This document shows, one piece after another, positions 35,606 through 48,500 of a DNA stretch of 64,000 bases. Location: contig JABBOT010000003.1 of the NCBI GenBank assembly GCA_016165875.1, forward strand, positions 30,051,663-30,115,662. Direction: 5' to 3'. A program made the position numbers and the translations under genes. Each line of letters starts with the position of its first letter. Positions within the stretch are counted from its first letter, which is position 1. The stretch is from Acanthopleura granulata (lineage: Eukaryota; Mollusca; Polyplacophora; Chitonida; Chitonidae). The notes under the pieces are model-generated. The model ran no database searches, was not told the origin of the DNA, and saw only the letters and a list, made by a program, of their open reading frames with translations.

Positions 35606-36914
35606 ATCGTAATTTCTCCATAAAGTTGGACATTCTATGATCAATACACACTGAAGTAAGCTGGAAAGATCCCACAGGTCTCACACAACTGCTCATTGCA
35701 AGGCTATATACACTGGCCTAGACTACAGCCTAGTCTATCCCAACACAGCTAGCTGGTCGTTAACGTACGTTACTGTTGCACCCAGCATCTGTCCCTTATA
35801 AGTATGCCATGAAAATTTCACTACAATTAACAGCCTGAACCCTACCTTACAGTTGGTATGAGCAGACTCCTTGGGTCAGCCGGTTTGTAAAAATAGCAAA
35901 GCTGGCACCGATAAACCATTTTTCAGCTGTAATGCAGCCTTACATCCTGGATTTTCGAGCCAACGTCTGCCATGTCTTGAATTCAAACTTCTCACAGGCA
36001 ATGAGCCGAGAAAATTTTAATCCCACCCTACACATACTACAGAGTATACCAAATGTTACGTAGGGTTTGGGCTGTTATTTGTGGCGCAGTAGTTTTCTAG
36101 ACCTGCACCACCTGCATTTCTTCTTCTGTATATCAATATACAGTACAAGCTTGATGAAGGTGCAGTGTACAAATTCTGTACACATTTGGTTCAGGTTTAC
36201 AACAATTCACTGGCACCGAGAAATTTAGGTGTGTATTTGGGTCAGTCTGAATTGACTCATTGACAAGATATTTCACTCTGATGTACGTACATGTCAAGCT
36301 GAAAAATTACACTAAATCTTTATGGAAAAAAAACTCTGTTCACATATTTCCATCTTGTAAATGCGTGTAGAAATTGCAGAAAATATCTTACAATCTGTAG
36401 ATGCTTTTATTTTTTTACCCAATTACATACAAATTTGAAAATTATATGAAAGGACTCTCACTGATTTGTACATCGAGAAGTTGGACACAGTTTGGCCACA
36501 ATTGTTTTGTAATTTAAGTTTTAAAATTTAAGTTTTAAAATTACAGATACATTTTCCAGTGATATCAGAAGCTATTACTTTGCAGACTGAGGAATTCTTC
36601 TAAATGCTAAGCCATTAGTTTACCAAATCCCAGGTTTTTGTAATACTGCAGTTCACAGGCACATCAATGTGTGCATAGCTTACAGCAGCACAAAAAGTGA
36701 AACTTTTCATAACCTGGCAGGGAGCCTCTCCCATCTCAGCCATCTAGTGAGGCTCATTGAGGCATGATGAATGTGTGATCCCCTATACTCCCCACTGAGA
36801 GTTTATGACTTAAGACGGCAGCCCTCACAAAACATCATGCTGTACAGTTGCCCAAAAAGTGTCTCACATTATGGAGAAACTATGGTATCTGAATAAATGC
36901 ATAGCCATAGCCAT

Positions 36915-37035
36915 AGCATGCTAGTGCAGTACAGTGACCCCCAAACCTCTCACCAAAGCTGTTACTGTGAGCTCAGGTGTTGGCTTCCTTTCACCGTAAC
37001 CCTGGCTTTTGCCATGTAAGTGAAATACACTAGTC
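36915..37035 (+). repeat. Degenerate tRNA-SINE fragment (family A)
   Basis: Shares tgacccccaaacctctcacc, gtgagctcaggtgttggctt and atgtaagtgaaatac with family A but has lost most of the middle. Confidence 0.5.
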
Positions 37036-37270
37036 CTTTGGGCTGGCAAAATTTAATTTGGACTGGATAAAATTTGGAACATTAACCTAGAAAACATATA
37101 AAAAATGGATTGGCAGAAATCTGAAATAAAGCCTTTTAATGGCACTTTTATTAACCCAGCTGACACATTGCTTGTCTGTGAAAGAGTTGTGTGCCAGATT
37201 TATTGTAAATTAGACTTCCATTCGTTGTTTGCCAAATTAGTCACCATTTGTTTGTTTCTTTATTTGACAG

Positions 37271-37406
37271 ATCCCATGGGGTGGTTGACCAAGTCGTTGA
37301 TGTCGACAATGAGGAGAGGTTCATCTTCACATTCAGCTTTGCAGAGTGTGGTGTGAGGTGTAAAGTGAATAGACTGATATACCATTTATCATTTCCTGTA
37401 CAGTAA
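37271..37406 (+). CDS. Candidate terminal exon, unidentified
   Basis: After a good acceptor (tttatttgacag) one frame is open for 44 codons, from SHGVVDQVVDVDNEERFIFT through FSFAECGVRCKVNRL to a TAA. AATAAA follows only ten bases after the stop (37416-37421), the arrangement of a true 3' end. The first base would complete a codon left in phase 2. TMEM258 exon 2 ends in phase 2, so an alternative TMEM258 last exon is formally possible but would lose the second membrane helix. I do not recognise the protein and found no upstream exon. Chance or a gene relic is the alternative. Confidence 0.3.
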
Positions 37407-37874
37407 TTACCATTGAATAAACACACATGTAAAAACTGAGCAGAAGTTTCCTAGTTCAAGTTCTGTGTGAAGAGGCCTTGCTAAACATAGCATAGCATGA
37501 ATAACAACAAACACGTGAAATCAGGTTTGACAGCTTGGACGTAACTACATGTATATACAATGCTTGAAAATGAAATGAAAAGATTCTAAAAGCTTAGACA
37601 TTAGAATGTACTTCTTGTTAATTATTTTTGCTGTACTCTGTATAGTACATAGTGTTGACGTGTGTTTGCTCAGAATTAAGTGTGCACATTTTGGAATCTG
37701 TACTGGGGTCAGTTTCAGGCAACTTTGTATGGATGTTTTCCCCCGTAAATATACATTGTTAGCTCAGTAAAGATGACATCATTTGTGGGGGAATTTATCC
37801 GCCACAGTTTTAAGTTTTATGAAGTTGGCCCCCGGTGCTTATTTTGAGTATCACGTCAGAATGCAGTCATTTTT

Positions 37875-38051
37875 GGAAAGAAAATGTTACATTTCTCTCC
37901 CCGATTTTTCGGAAAAGTAAGGCACAGATGTGTTGTTTATTAGAATCATAAACCATGTGAGAAAAAGGAAACTGTGCATGCCTGTTACAATTCAATGTAT
38001 ACTGGCTAAAAATGGTAGACTAGAGATCCCAAAAATTTAGAAGAATTAGGA
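37875..38051. repeat. Partial family C element
   Basis: Shares gaaaagtaaggcacagat, gtgttgttta, aaccatgtgagaaaaaggaa and the right end tttagaagaattagg with the elements at 29141 and 48683. The left terminal repeat was not found. Confidence 0.6.
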
Positions 38052-40198
38052 TAGGTTTCCTCCCATCATGTGTTTAAGCAAACTAATGTATAGAATATAT
38101 TTTTAAATGCTCTGGACACACACACATTTCAGATCAGTTTATAAATGTGAAATGATGGATGCTTGCGGGCTCAGGTGACTGTTAGAAAACATTCTTGCCA
38201 CAGGTGATTACCTCCTAGCTAATGAGATTCCAGGCTCCAGCACAGCTCAGGATGGTTCAGCTGTAACCTTAAGTCAAGAGTTTTATCAGATAAACCTGCC
38301 ATGGACCTGACCTCAGTTGTGGTAAAGAAAAATCCTGAGTGCAGCATTTAACACAGTTCACTTTTTAGCCACTCATTGCTACAGCAGTTATTTCCTGACA
38401 CAAAATGTTTATGTCCTCATGCAATGTGTAATTATAACTGTCACACTTAATCTTTCATTTGTCGATTCTGAATTCTTTCTGCTGATGTTCAATGTTTTTT
38501 CTGCATTTTTTGTGAAAGAATTGTGTGCAGAGTTGTAAAAAAATATTTAAATATAAGTCAACAAATAAATAATTATAAAATAGCATAAGAAAGCAAAAAC
38601 ATTGCTTAAACAACCAGTTGTCCCAACGTTGACGGCTGTCCGTCCAGCTCAACCAAGTGCATAAGACTGACCGCTGTTGTAAGCTGAAAAATTCCTGAGA
38701 ATAACATCAAACATCCGTAGGCCATATCTTCATAGTAAAACAGGGCGTATTCTTATATACAAGTGAAATATTTTGTCATACGACCTTACACACTAATAAA
38801 AGAGATAACTTATTCACCTGTTTGTTGCTGGGAAAGGGTCAAATGTCGTTAACATTCTAACACACATAGTGAGAGTTTCAGAATAATCAGATTTGGTCCT
38901 TACCTGATATATATACATGTAAATGGGAAATGTCGCATTTTTAACGTGAGCTTTCTACCCAATGATAATATTACTGATGCGTTAATATGATGTAAAAAAA
39001 ATGATAATGTGAAAAATCTTTCTCTGCAGCATGATTTCCTCTTACATGAATTTCACACCGCATCCATTCACACATATAAATATAAAGACCTTGAGCTTAA
39101 ACTTTGAACGCGGCTCAGTTTTGAGACAAGCAGAAAACATTTCCTCGATTTACCCGCTTTGTACAGTAAATAATGATACCAAACGCAACATTTTCTCATT
39201 TACAACATTTATTGATGGAAATAGTTGGAAATTGTTGAAACATTGCTGTTGTAATAATTCGACACTTTGGTAACCTGTATGACATTTCACAATATAACTC
39301 AACACAAATTTAAATGGACTTGTGTGTTTGTGAAAAGTAATAAATTTATTTTATTAATTCGTAACATTTAACAAGTGAATAAATTTCTGAAAACTTCAGC
39401 AAATTACAGACAATTCGAGAATCGGTACAATTAATTATCCGAATTAAGAATAGAAACATCATTCGAATTCTTTTCAGTGTAACAGATTTTTTCTCTTAAA
39501 TGGATTAAAAGGAAATGGGTGGGACGAAGGGAGACAATCTTTCTGTGTTAGCAATTCGAACAGTTGCCTCCCTTGACCTCCGTAATGGCGTTACAGTACA
39601 GGTACACGTAAAGCCTTCTTGTGCACTAATACCTTTGGGAAATATTCACAGTGCTCACATGTGTGCAAAAGTTAACAAATTCATACTTTGTTCACAAGTA
39701 CAGAAATTTCTAAAGCCAACAACAATATATGTCATGCATTTAATACAGTGTTGAGCAGCCGATCACAAACAAATGCTATACATATAAACCTATGTAATAA
39801 TGAACACATTTTTTTTTATATATATATCAATAAATTTGAAGATCTCTTAACAGCAGTCCATGTTGATAAAAATATAACATTTGTTTTCACGCAACATGTA
39901 CACTCCTATGATTTGTTAAAATACACTTAGGAATTCACTTCTCAGTAATACATTTCTAATAATGCATTTCTTTCCTGACACAAAACATGTATATCCCCAT
40001 TATTTTAACATTATAAAAGATTTAATTCTTTATAGACTCTTGTCGATTATGAATTATTTCTTTTGATAGTCAAGATTTTTGTACTTTTTTCCCCCTAAAA
40101 TAATCGCCTACAGAGCCAGTGCGGGGAAGATTTACACTCCTGGTTCTGTAAACAGTTTAACAAAGTTCAACGAATGATATAAATAAAGACAATATTTT

Positions 40199-40345
40199 TT
40201 CATTTATTTATTTATTTGATTGGTGTTTTACGCTGCACTCAAGAATATTTAACTTATACGACCGCGACCAGCATTATGGTGGGAGGAAACCGGGCAGAGC
40301 ACCGGGGGAAACCCACCACCATCCGCAGGTTGCTGGCAGACCATA
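40199..40345 (-). mobile_element. Truncated tRNA-SINE copy (family A), minus strand
   Basis: Starts with the reversed tail tttatttatttatttgattg, then gtgttttacgctgcactcaa, ggtgggaggaaaccgggcag and catccgcaggttgctggcag. The tRNA head is missing. Confidence 0.88.
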
Positions 40346-42342
40346 TTTTTTTCAGTAAAGAAACAAAAGTCCGGGTTGACAAAGTTTTCTCTTAACCAGT
40401 AAAACGTAAAAGCGTGTCTTAAATATAATCGTTTGATAATACGCAGATGTAGGCCTACATCACTGGAAACCATAGCCCTCTCCATCCGACGTTCTGACGA
40501 TTATACACATTGATCTACAAGTTGTCAATCACATTTTATACCGGAAGCCATTCTAATATTTCTAATGGTGGGGGGTTGGGGGGGGGGCAACAAATCTGCG
40601 CCGAGGATATGTATTTATACAATTTCCGCACACTGAAGCCTGATATGATGTTCGCGATCCATAGAAAATAAGACTCCCGTGGTGCATTTACAACCAGATA
40701 TTTGAGTAAGACACCTGGAGTGGCGATAGTGCTTTTTACACGGGTCCGAAGCCCCAATGCATGCCTTACAAGTTCTACAATACACCTACATAGCCTATGC
40801 TGGAAAAGGCACTTGTTTTGCAAAACTTTGGGTGTCTGTAAGAAGGCTTCTTTCAGAAAAGGTGAGAATGAGCAATCTAGAGTTAATCCCCAGCAAAGCA
40901 TGTGCTGACCATAACCAACAAACCTGCATAGAGACCCTCTTCAATAAGGTAACAGAAACGTGCTAACGTATGCACACATTTTCATAGAAAGATGGGCGCA
41001 TAAAATATTGATCAGTGCATGTTATGTTTGTGGAAATTGCTTGAAAGGGAAGGAAAAAAAGATGCATGTTTGTCCATATTTCTTTGATACTTTATGGATG
41101 CCTGAAATATTCTGAAAAAGTGAGAAATTTTCGTATTTTATTTGCAGTGGCATTGGTATCCATGCCGCCGCCTTGCCGTCCACAATTCTGCACGTCGTCC
41201 ACTTTGTATTCACAAACTGACGCGTTCTGTGCCAACAAATTTCCGTATATGATTGTATTATGGATCACCTGTGCGGACCAATCGCAGCATTGCTTCCGTT
41301 GCACATGTGTCGAAATCAAATGTTGCTGTTTCCGATTGGATACAGAAATCCTTGACAAACAGGGCAATGAATATGCCTCAAATACAAGACGGCGTAGGAA
41401 AAGATTATGTGGGTTACTGTTATATATAGCCACATGTTGATGAAATTTTAATGAGACTTAATATGAAATTAATGGAATGAGATTTTTGGAGCACTCACCA
41501 ATATGCTCAAAGTGGTCAATTAACAGGTGGGTCAGGTGCGGGGGTGGGGGCTTTCACATTTACAAATCGTCCCCTATAACAATGCTTTCAGTACATTTTG
41601 GTAAGATATCATTCTGTTCCCTTGAAGTTAATTTGATACTCTTGCCTCAGTTTTCACTGTTAGGAAAATGCTGTCTCGCATTGGCTTTTATGCAAACTAT
41701 CCAAACCCGGTCCCTTTAGATTAAACGGAAATACCCATTCACAGATAGGCCTACTAAGGCGGACAAAACAAACCTCTCACATGTGTATAATGATTTGCTT
41801 CTCGTCACGGTTGTTTCCAGTGTCCAGTCTAGTTCTGAGAACCCAGTGCTTTTGTTCCTTTTTTCCACCAAGAGAACCGCTGATTTAGTTGGTTCTCAGA
41901 AAAAGGCATTTGCTAGCCAGATGTCAGTTCCCAGTGTCTTTTGTCACGTAAGACAAGGGTTGTGTACAGTAGATTATGGCCTCAAATTTCATCGATATCA
42001 CTTTCGGAAAATCAGCGTTAAGCAGCCAAAAAGAACCACTAGATTGATGGGTTCCAAGTAAATTGTCATCGATGGTGAAAACGGATTGGTAGGAAAGGGC
42101 CACCTCCTTAGAAGGCCTTCTTCCTAGCTAATCTGTCAACTGTTATAAGATCCAGCTGTACGCTGATTCCAATGACCTCTCAGCTGTTTCTTCCAGGTAA
42201 GTGTTATTTTTTTTTTTATCTCATGAAAGTGGCCCTTGGGCTGCTGGGCCAATTATTAACAATACATCAGCCATTGAATCGGGTTGTTATTTACGTCGTT
42301 CAACACCAGCACTTCGACAAAACGAGGCCAACCAATCAACGG

Positions 42343-42513
42343 TCATTTCCGCAGGTTGTGCCACATCGCAGTGGGTTTCCGCAGTGACGTCATCATTTGG
42401 TTCCAGTGAGATAATTCCGTTCCTGAGGTATCGGCTCCAACTATCACGTGACCTAAAGATGGCGTCCTCCCATCGGGCAGAAGTTCGGCAACAGTAATCC
42501 TTAATTGTACAGT
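42343..42513 (-). CDS. SYT12: SYT12-like exon g (end of C2B, stop)
   Basis: TVQLRITVAELLPDGRTPSL, GHVIVGADTSGTELSHWNQM, then LRKPTAMWHNLRK and TGA. The WNQM..LRKP..MWH end is the SYT12 form of the C2B terminus. Acceptor TTTCAG. Confidence 0.96.
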   Translation of the reverse strand, partial: TVQLRITVAELLPDGRTPSLGHVIVGADTSGTELSHWNQMMTSLRKPTAMWHNLRK

Positions 42514-45500
42514 CTGAAATAAACATATATATTGTCAAAACTCATGTAGAGAACCCAACGCTGTAAAAAAACCCAGTTATTTTACCAATAAAGGCCTTCC
42601 GGCAATTATTTTACATGTTCTATGAATACGCATGTATAAGGAAGAATGTGTGCGTTCAAATTTAAAGTAAATGACAGCTCATGACTGAAGCACTGTTCAT
42701 GAGAAATATTATCTTCTGAATACAAAAGCCTGCTTGAATGTGTATGAATTCGTTGGTTAATTGTCTTCGTGTGAAGTGTGGAGTATTATGCTGCCGACTG
42801 TAGATCGGAAGACGCCCATGGTTTCAGGCTTATGGGAGACTGACCAATCAGAGACCTAGTAGATGTCAGCTGTTTAAATTTATAAGCTGTGACGCAAATC
42901 GTCTGACTTCAATGTCAATATAACACTGTTTTAACGTTATATGTTTTAATAAAATGTTTATACGTTTCAATAAAAAGTACAGGCGAGAACAACACTGCAA
43001 ATTATTTCCAGGCCATTGTGTTATAACGAGAGTAAGTTTCAAGATCATTTCATGTTATAGATTTACATATATGCTTAGTTTTCAACCACAACCCTTACAA
43101 CATATTACAGTCTCAGGTGACAAGAGAGTTCAGCGCTTGGAACAATTACATCACACCCGAGAGAGAATGGCTGCGTTTCATGCTAGTGGATGGAGCAGGG
43201 TCAAATTTCAGTTTCCGCTGTCCTAGTGACTGTTCGAAAAAAAATACTTTACCGAAATAAACACAGTATTGTCTTTTTTCTCAAACTTAACTTAGAATAT
43301 GAGCTGTTTTTTCACCTTAACTTGTTCCGGGTGACAAATTTCATGCAGAAGCATGTGTTGTACCACTTAAATGCGGTCTTAATAAATTCTATATTTAACA
43401 ACATGCTCTACTATTTACACGCAAGTTCTGAGTCCAAATATTGTATATGGCTTTATCGTCATACGTCAAACGGGGACGCTTGTTGGCTCAGTCAGGGTTG
43501 TTCTCGGCGCAGCAGATATGCCTTCGAGCAGTGAGGTTACAGGTTCGAATCCAACTGTAGCTTGTTGTGCTGCAACTTTAAATCAGCTGCAGATTTGTCA
43601 AGTAACTAGAGAAGGGCCGTGCTGTACTCGGCGCCCAGGTCTACATCCATAGACCTGAACGCCGTTGAATAAACGAAGCATTCTTCTTAACTGAGTACGA
43701 CGTTAAACACTTTGATTCGCTAAATCATCTGTGTTGAGTTTGGTCTTTATTGCCTATTATATAACATTAGTTTGGCAATTCAACGGTGTCCAGATGCCTG
43801 ATCCAAGTATGACTCGAAGAAAATTACAACAGTTCAAAATCGATAAGAGACATCGTAAAATGCCATCTTCGGTAAGGTGGCTCAAATATTTCAGATGGTC
43901 ATTTTCTATTCATAAAAAATAGTCTTCTTGAAGAGCGTTTTCCGAAAACCTGTATTTTCCGTATCCGTAAATCCTATTCCACTGGTCCTGCTAAATATCT
44001 CTCAAATGAAATCAATAGATTTTAGGCTTATTTAACATTCAACAGAAGAGAACGAATGAGACATCAAGGTAGAGAAGGCCCCTACTGTGGCAACTTCGGG
44101 AAATGATGCAAGGTGATTCAATATTTTGGTTTCATTTAAACCATTTTCAAAAAGCTCTTGACCGATTTCAAAAGATTTCAGGAACTACAGGTTCATGGAG
44201 TATACGTGGATTATAATTTCGCTTTTTATTGATTTATAAAAGAGTGCAAGATATTGACTTCTTCTGTATGTAAGGCGGTAATATCTGTGTTACACGTACC
44301 TCTCTGCACTACATGTATATTTTATCACTTTATCTCTGAACGTTTGTTTCTTTCTTTGTTAATATGATATATCCATAAATAACTGGGGGATTCCGATCAA
44401 ACTTGCAAAATATTAGATATGATGCTGAAGAAGAGGAATTACTGTTTTCCTCTACATATGACGTCGTGCTGTTGAGCGATGCAATGGAGAATAAAAGCTG
44501 TACAAAGCCCCTATATATTACTCAACCGACGGCTCATTTTGGTGACATATATTTATTAAATACATTGTATCTTGCTGACAGCTTTCCTCTTGGGATACAG
44601 TTTCATTTATACTTACCTGCAACACACTAGATGGCACAGAGAATATCATGGCTTCATTAAAGATTGGGTTGTGTTCACCTCTTTTCACTGTGGTTTTCTT
44701 CTTGCTGATTTTCTTGCCATTTTGTAACAGGTATACTTTCACAAAAGGATCTGAAAAGAAAGCGAAAATGTGTATTAAAATTCAGCACAGTCACGCTGTT
44801 AAAATCGGTGAGTCATTCACAAGCCGGTCAAAAGTGGATCATTCCACATGCCGATGTGCATAAAAGTCTAAATCGGTTCTTTCTGGAAATGAAGTGGAGG
44901 GTTCAAATCCAGCACTCGGCGAGGGACGTTGTTTTCCACCCGGAATTTCAGTTTTCACTTCCTTTGTGCCAGTGATAAATTGTTGAGTAAACTCCACTCA
45001 AATAAATGAATACACCAAATGCAAAGAAATTTTTGTAAGGAATAACTCCACCAAGCCTGAAGAGGGCAATTTTTCAAAAGCATTTTTCAGAGATGCATTT
45101 TGGATTTTCGATGATAATATACGATTCAATGGTGCATTTTCAAAACAACAGAGATAGCTTTTCGGAGATCAATTTGTCTTTCTTCCGGAGGTAATTCCAA
45201 GAAGGCCTGAGTTCCCTGAAAGAATCTAGCGCACAATCCGGAATGTGTGCGAGATGGGCCAAATTGGAACTTCTCTTCGCATTGTCCAGACTCATAAATG
45301 TCACGTCTGGAAGAATGGAGATGGTCGAAAATACCGGAAGAGGCGGCAATTAACGATGTCCTCTGGCCAGATATATTTAATCAACGAGTGTCGAATCGTT
45401 AGGATTGTTGAATAGTTTTTACAGCTGCATTATTGTGTGTGTCTGGGCCACGTGGGAATTCCGCGCAGTGTTAGCCTTGTGCCCGTGGGCAGTTCTTTGA

Positions 45501-48500
45501 TTAGCCGTCATTGATGTCATATCCGTGGATTCCAAACACCCAATTTATGCGTAGGGGTGAAAACGATCTGTTTCTCCACAAGGGTCGAACGACTGTTGCC
45601 GGCTTCACCAACATACATGATTTGAGAGGTGAAGAAAACCCCCAAAGTAACCGAGGTTTACAAAGCTGTCAATCCGCAATGACGTGATCTGTATTGCTCA
45701 GTGTAAGTGTTCCTGTTCTAATCCTGATCATCCTAAAAGTAGGACACTGACTTTATTGAGACGGAAACTCTAACAAACACAAGGAATTTCCTAGAAGTGT
45801 GACTTCATATGCTGACTAATTGCAGATACACCTTAGCCAGTGAAAAGACGCCCTTTTTATCATTGATTTCCGTATTCCTAAATGCCAAAATGACCAGAAT
45901 ATAAATTTGTGTGCTACAAATGAAGAGAAATCCACCTGTATATATTTATTGACATGAAAATTAATATATCACCATAACAAATAAGTAATTTCTCCGAGGG
46001 AAAAAGTTGTACATGATTGTGACTGCAAGCCCTTTGTATGGGTGATAAATGGCTCATTCAAATTTAAGGATGTACATTTGCCATGCGTTTGCCTGATACA
46101 CAATCGGTTATATAAATCCAGAGCACAAGTACGTAGTAATGAGTCATGAAGTGAACATTATGTTGTGGCATTATCCAATGGTATACAGCGGACAAAGTGG
46201 AAGTGGGGCGTACCTTGGTGTATAGTGGTTAGAGGCCCTTGCCTTTCTCATACGGAATGTGGGTTCAAAAGAGGAAATTTGCAAATACGTCCGCTGTCAC
46301 TGCTGTTGGGTCAGGCCATAGTGACAATTAGAGAACGACAACGTTCGTGTGGCTGCATGCGCACTCTGATGATCGTTCAAGACCACTTTTCTTGCACCAA
46401 TATTGTGTGCACATCTGTACATCACGTATCGGGGAGTTGGTCTGTAATTTGCTAAAGGTCGGTGGTTTATATGCACTACGGACGCTAGCTTTTACAATTA
46501 AAAGTTATGATATCTGTACCAAACTTGCTCAAAATGTTTTGTTATAAAATTACACCATTTTTGGGGCCTCCGTGGTTCAGTTGGTTAGCGCGCGCTAGCA
46601 AAGCGTAATGACCCAGAAGTCTCCCACCAATGCAGTCTCTGTGAGTTCAAGTTCAGCTCATGCTGGCTTCCTCTCTGGTTGTACGTGGGAAGGTCTTCCA
46701 GCAACCTGCGGATGGTCGTGGGTTTCCCCCTGGGCTCTGCGCGGTTTCCTCCCACCATAATGCTGGCCAACGTCGTATAAAAGAAATATTCTTGAGTGCA
46801 GCGTAAAATACCAATCATATCAAATCAAACCAGCACCATTTTTGACAGTGTATCGTATCGTTCTATACCAGGACTACGAATTTCTGTTCTTTGACTAGCC
46901 GTTAAGTTTATTATACTTGCGTGCAAGCTTGACCTATTCCGGTATATATATACCTACCTCCAGCATCCTTTTCTTCGTTCCACTTCAAGTTCCTGGCCTT
47001 GGAGATCACAATGGTTAATCTTTCAGCAGTAGGCAGGTAGCTCAGGGAGAATAAAATGTCTCCATACTCCGTGTGCGTCTGCCGACAGAAAAGACACGAC
47101 CAAATAAAGCTACTGATCAACCAGGCCAGTTAGAAATAACGACGTGCTGAGAATAACTCTACTGCACTCAGCTATTTACACCGCATTCGAACACAGACCG
47201 TCTCGAGTCATCGGATTTTTGGCAAAGAAGTTTAGGCTTAACAATTAATATTTTGTGACATTAAAATGAAACCTCCCACGACACATTGCTGTTTATTAAT
47301 GGCCTCCTAATGTCCTCTTGATACATGCACACCCATTATCAAATTAATCTAGTGTATTTGGGAGACAACAAGATGCACTGACACAATGCCCAGTGGCCAC
47401 TCGGACTCATGCCGGATTGACCACTGTTCCCTGGTAATACATGAGTAGTACGTCACCACTTTACCCACAAATCGTCATCATAAAGGCAGGAATGAACACT
47501 AACCAGCTTGGACCCTAGCTACTCAGGGTGGGAAATGTTCCCAATCAGATCATCTATAGATATTTAAGCTATCTTATATATACAGATTGTTTAGAGGCAT
47601 GAACCTAGATGTTTATCAGGCCTGTTTTTCATTTTCTTTCTGGCTTCAAGTAATCTTTCTCCCTCCAATTCGAGAACCATATTGTCCAAATTATCTTTCA
47701 TGTACTAGCTGTCAAGCCAATCCCAATGAAAACATTTTGTGTACAGGTTTCAAACGTATATACGCAGCCCTAAACTAATATGATGATTGAGCTTTCTGGA
47801 AATTGATCTTAATTTGACAAGCATACTAAGGTCCTCTCGTCCTCATATGACTGTAAAACTTAAGCACACATACATACATATGTACATACATACATACAGA
47901 CATACTTAATTAGACAAAACGTATGTACCATTGTTTTAATTAATTTATCTAGCGTTTTTTTCTTTTACAGACAAATCGATTGATCCTCTCCTGCCTCACT
48001 ACTCTACTTAGGATACAGTGTTTATCATACCTCATCAATGTCACGGAGATTGAGCCAAGTTCTGATTGGATAGTTCAGATCGATGTCCCCAACGCGTATC
48101 TCCGCTTCGCCAATCACTTTGTGCCTTTGGTATTTGTCCACTGAAAACACTTGGAACTGGACAATGCGTTGGTCAACTTCGTACTGGTCAATGGTGAACA
48201 GGAAGCGTTCCTTGTAAAGAGGGTCGGTGGAATTCTTCTGTACCTGTCCAAAAAATCAAAATGATCCCATCACTAATTGATTCGTGACATAGGCAAATTA
48301 ACTTGAAGCAAAATATAGTGCGAGATTAGTAAGTTAAGAAACCCTTTCAGTTTAGGACTGCGCGAATGTCGCATCGTGGCATTCAGTCAAAGTCGTGGCG
48401 GTGTATATACAGAGCAACATAGCTTCTGCCCTCAAAACTTGTACAAGTTATATCTTATAATATTTATAATATAATATGAAAACAGAAAACATGGACTGAT

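Larger units (their letters stand above)
35340..42342. other. Convergent intergenic region TMEM258 / SYT12
   Basis: Mostly AT-rich noncoding DNA. It holds SINE fragments (35455-35605, 36915-37035, 40199-40345), a partial family C element (37875-38051), G-rich runs (40566-40588, 41523-41550) and one candidate exon (37271-37406). A possible TMEM258 poly(A) signal AATAAA is at 36892-36897. I found no further gene. Confidence 0.6.

Noticed and set aside
41066..41440. Overlapping ORFs of 113 and 124 codons on both strands
   Set aside because: No motif, no splice context, and composition like the surrounding DNA.
45140..45349. Minus-strand ORF inside SYT12
   Set aside because: Considered as a C2B exon, but exons f and g join directly in phase 0 and leave no room for it.
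46563..46640. tRNA gene
   Set aside because: A and B boxes are present, but the fold is eroded and the unit belongs to a multi-copy SINE with a long body and A-rich tail.
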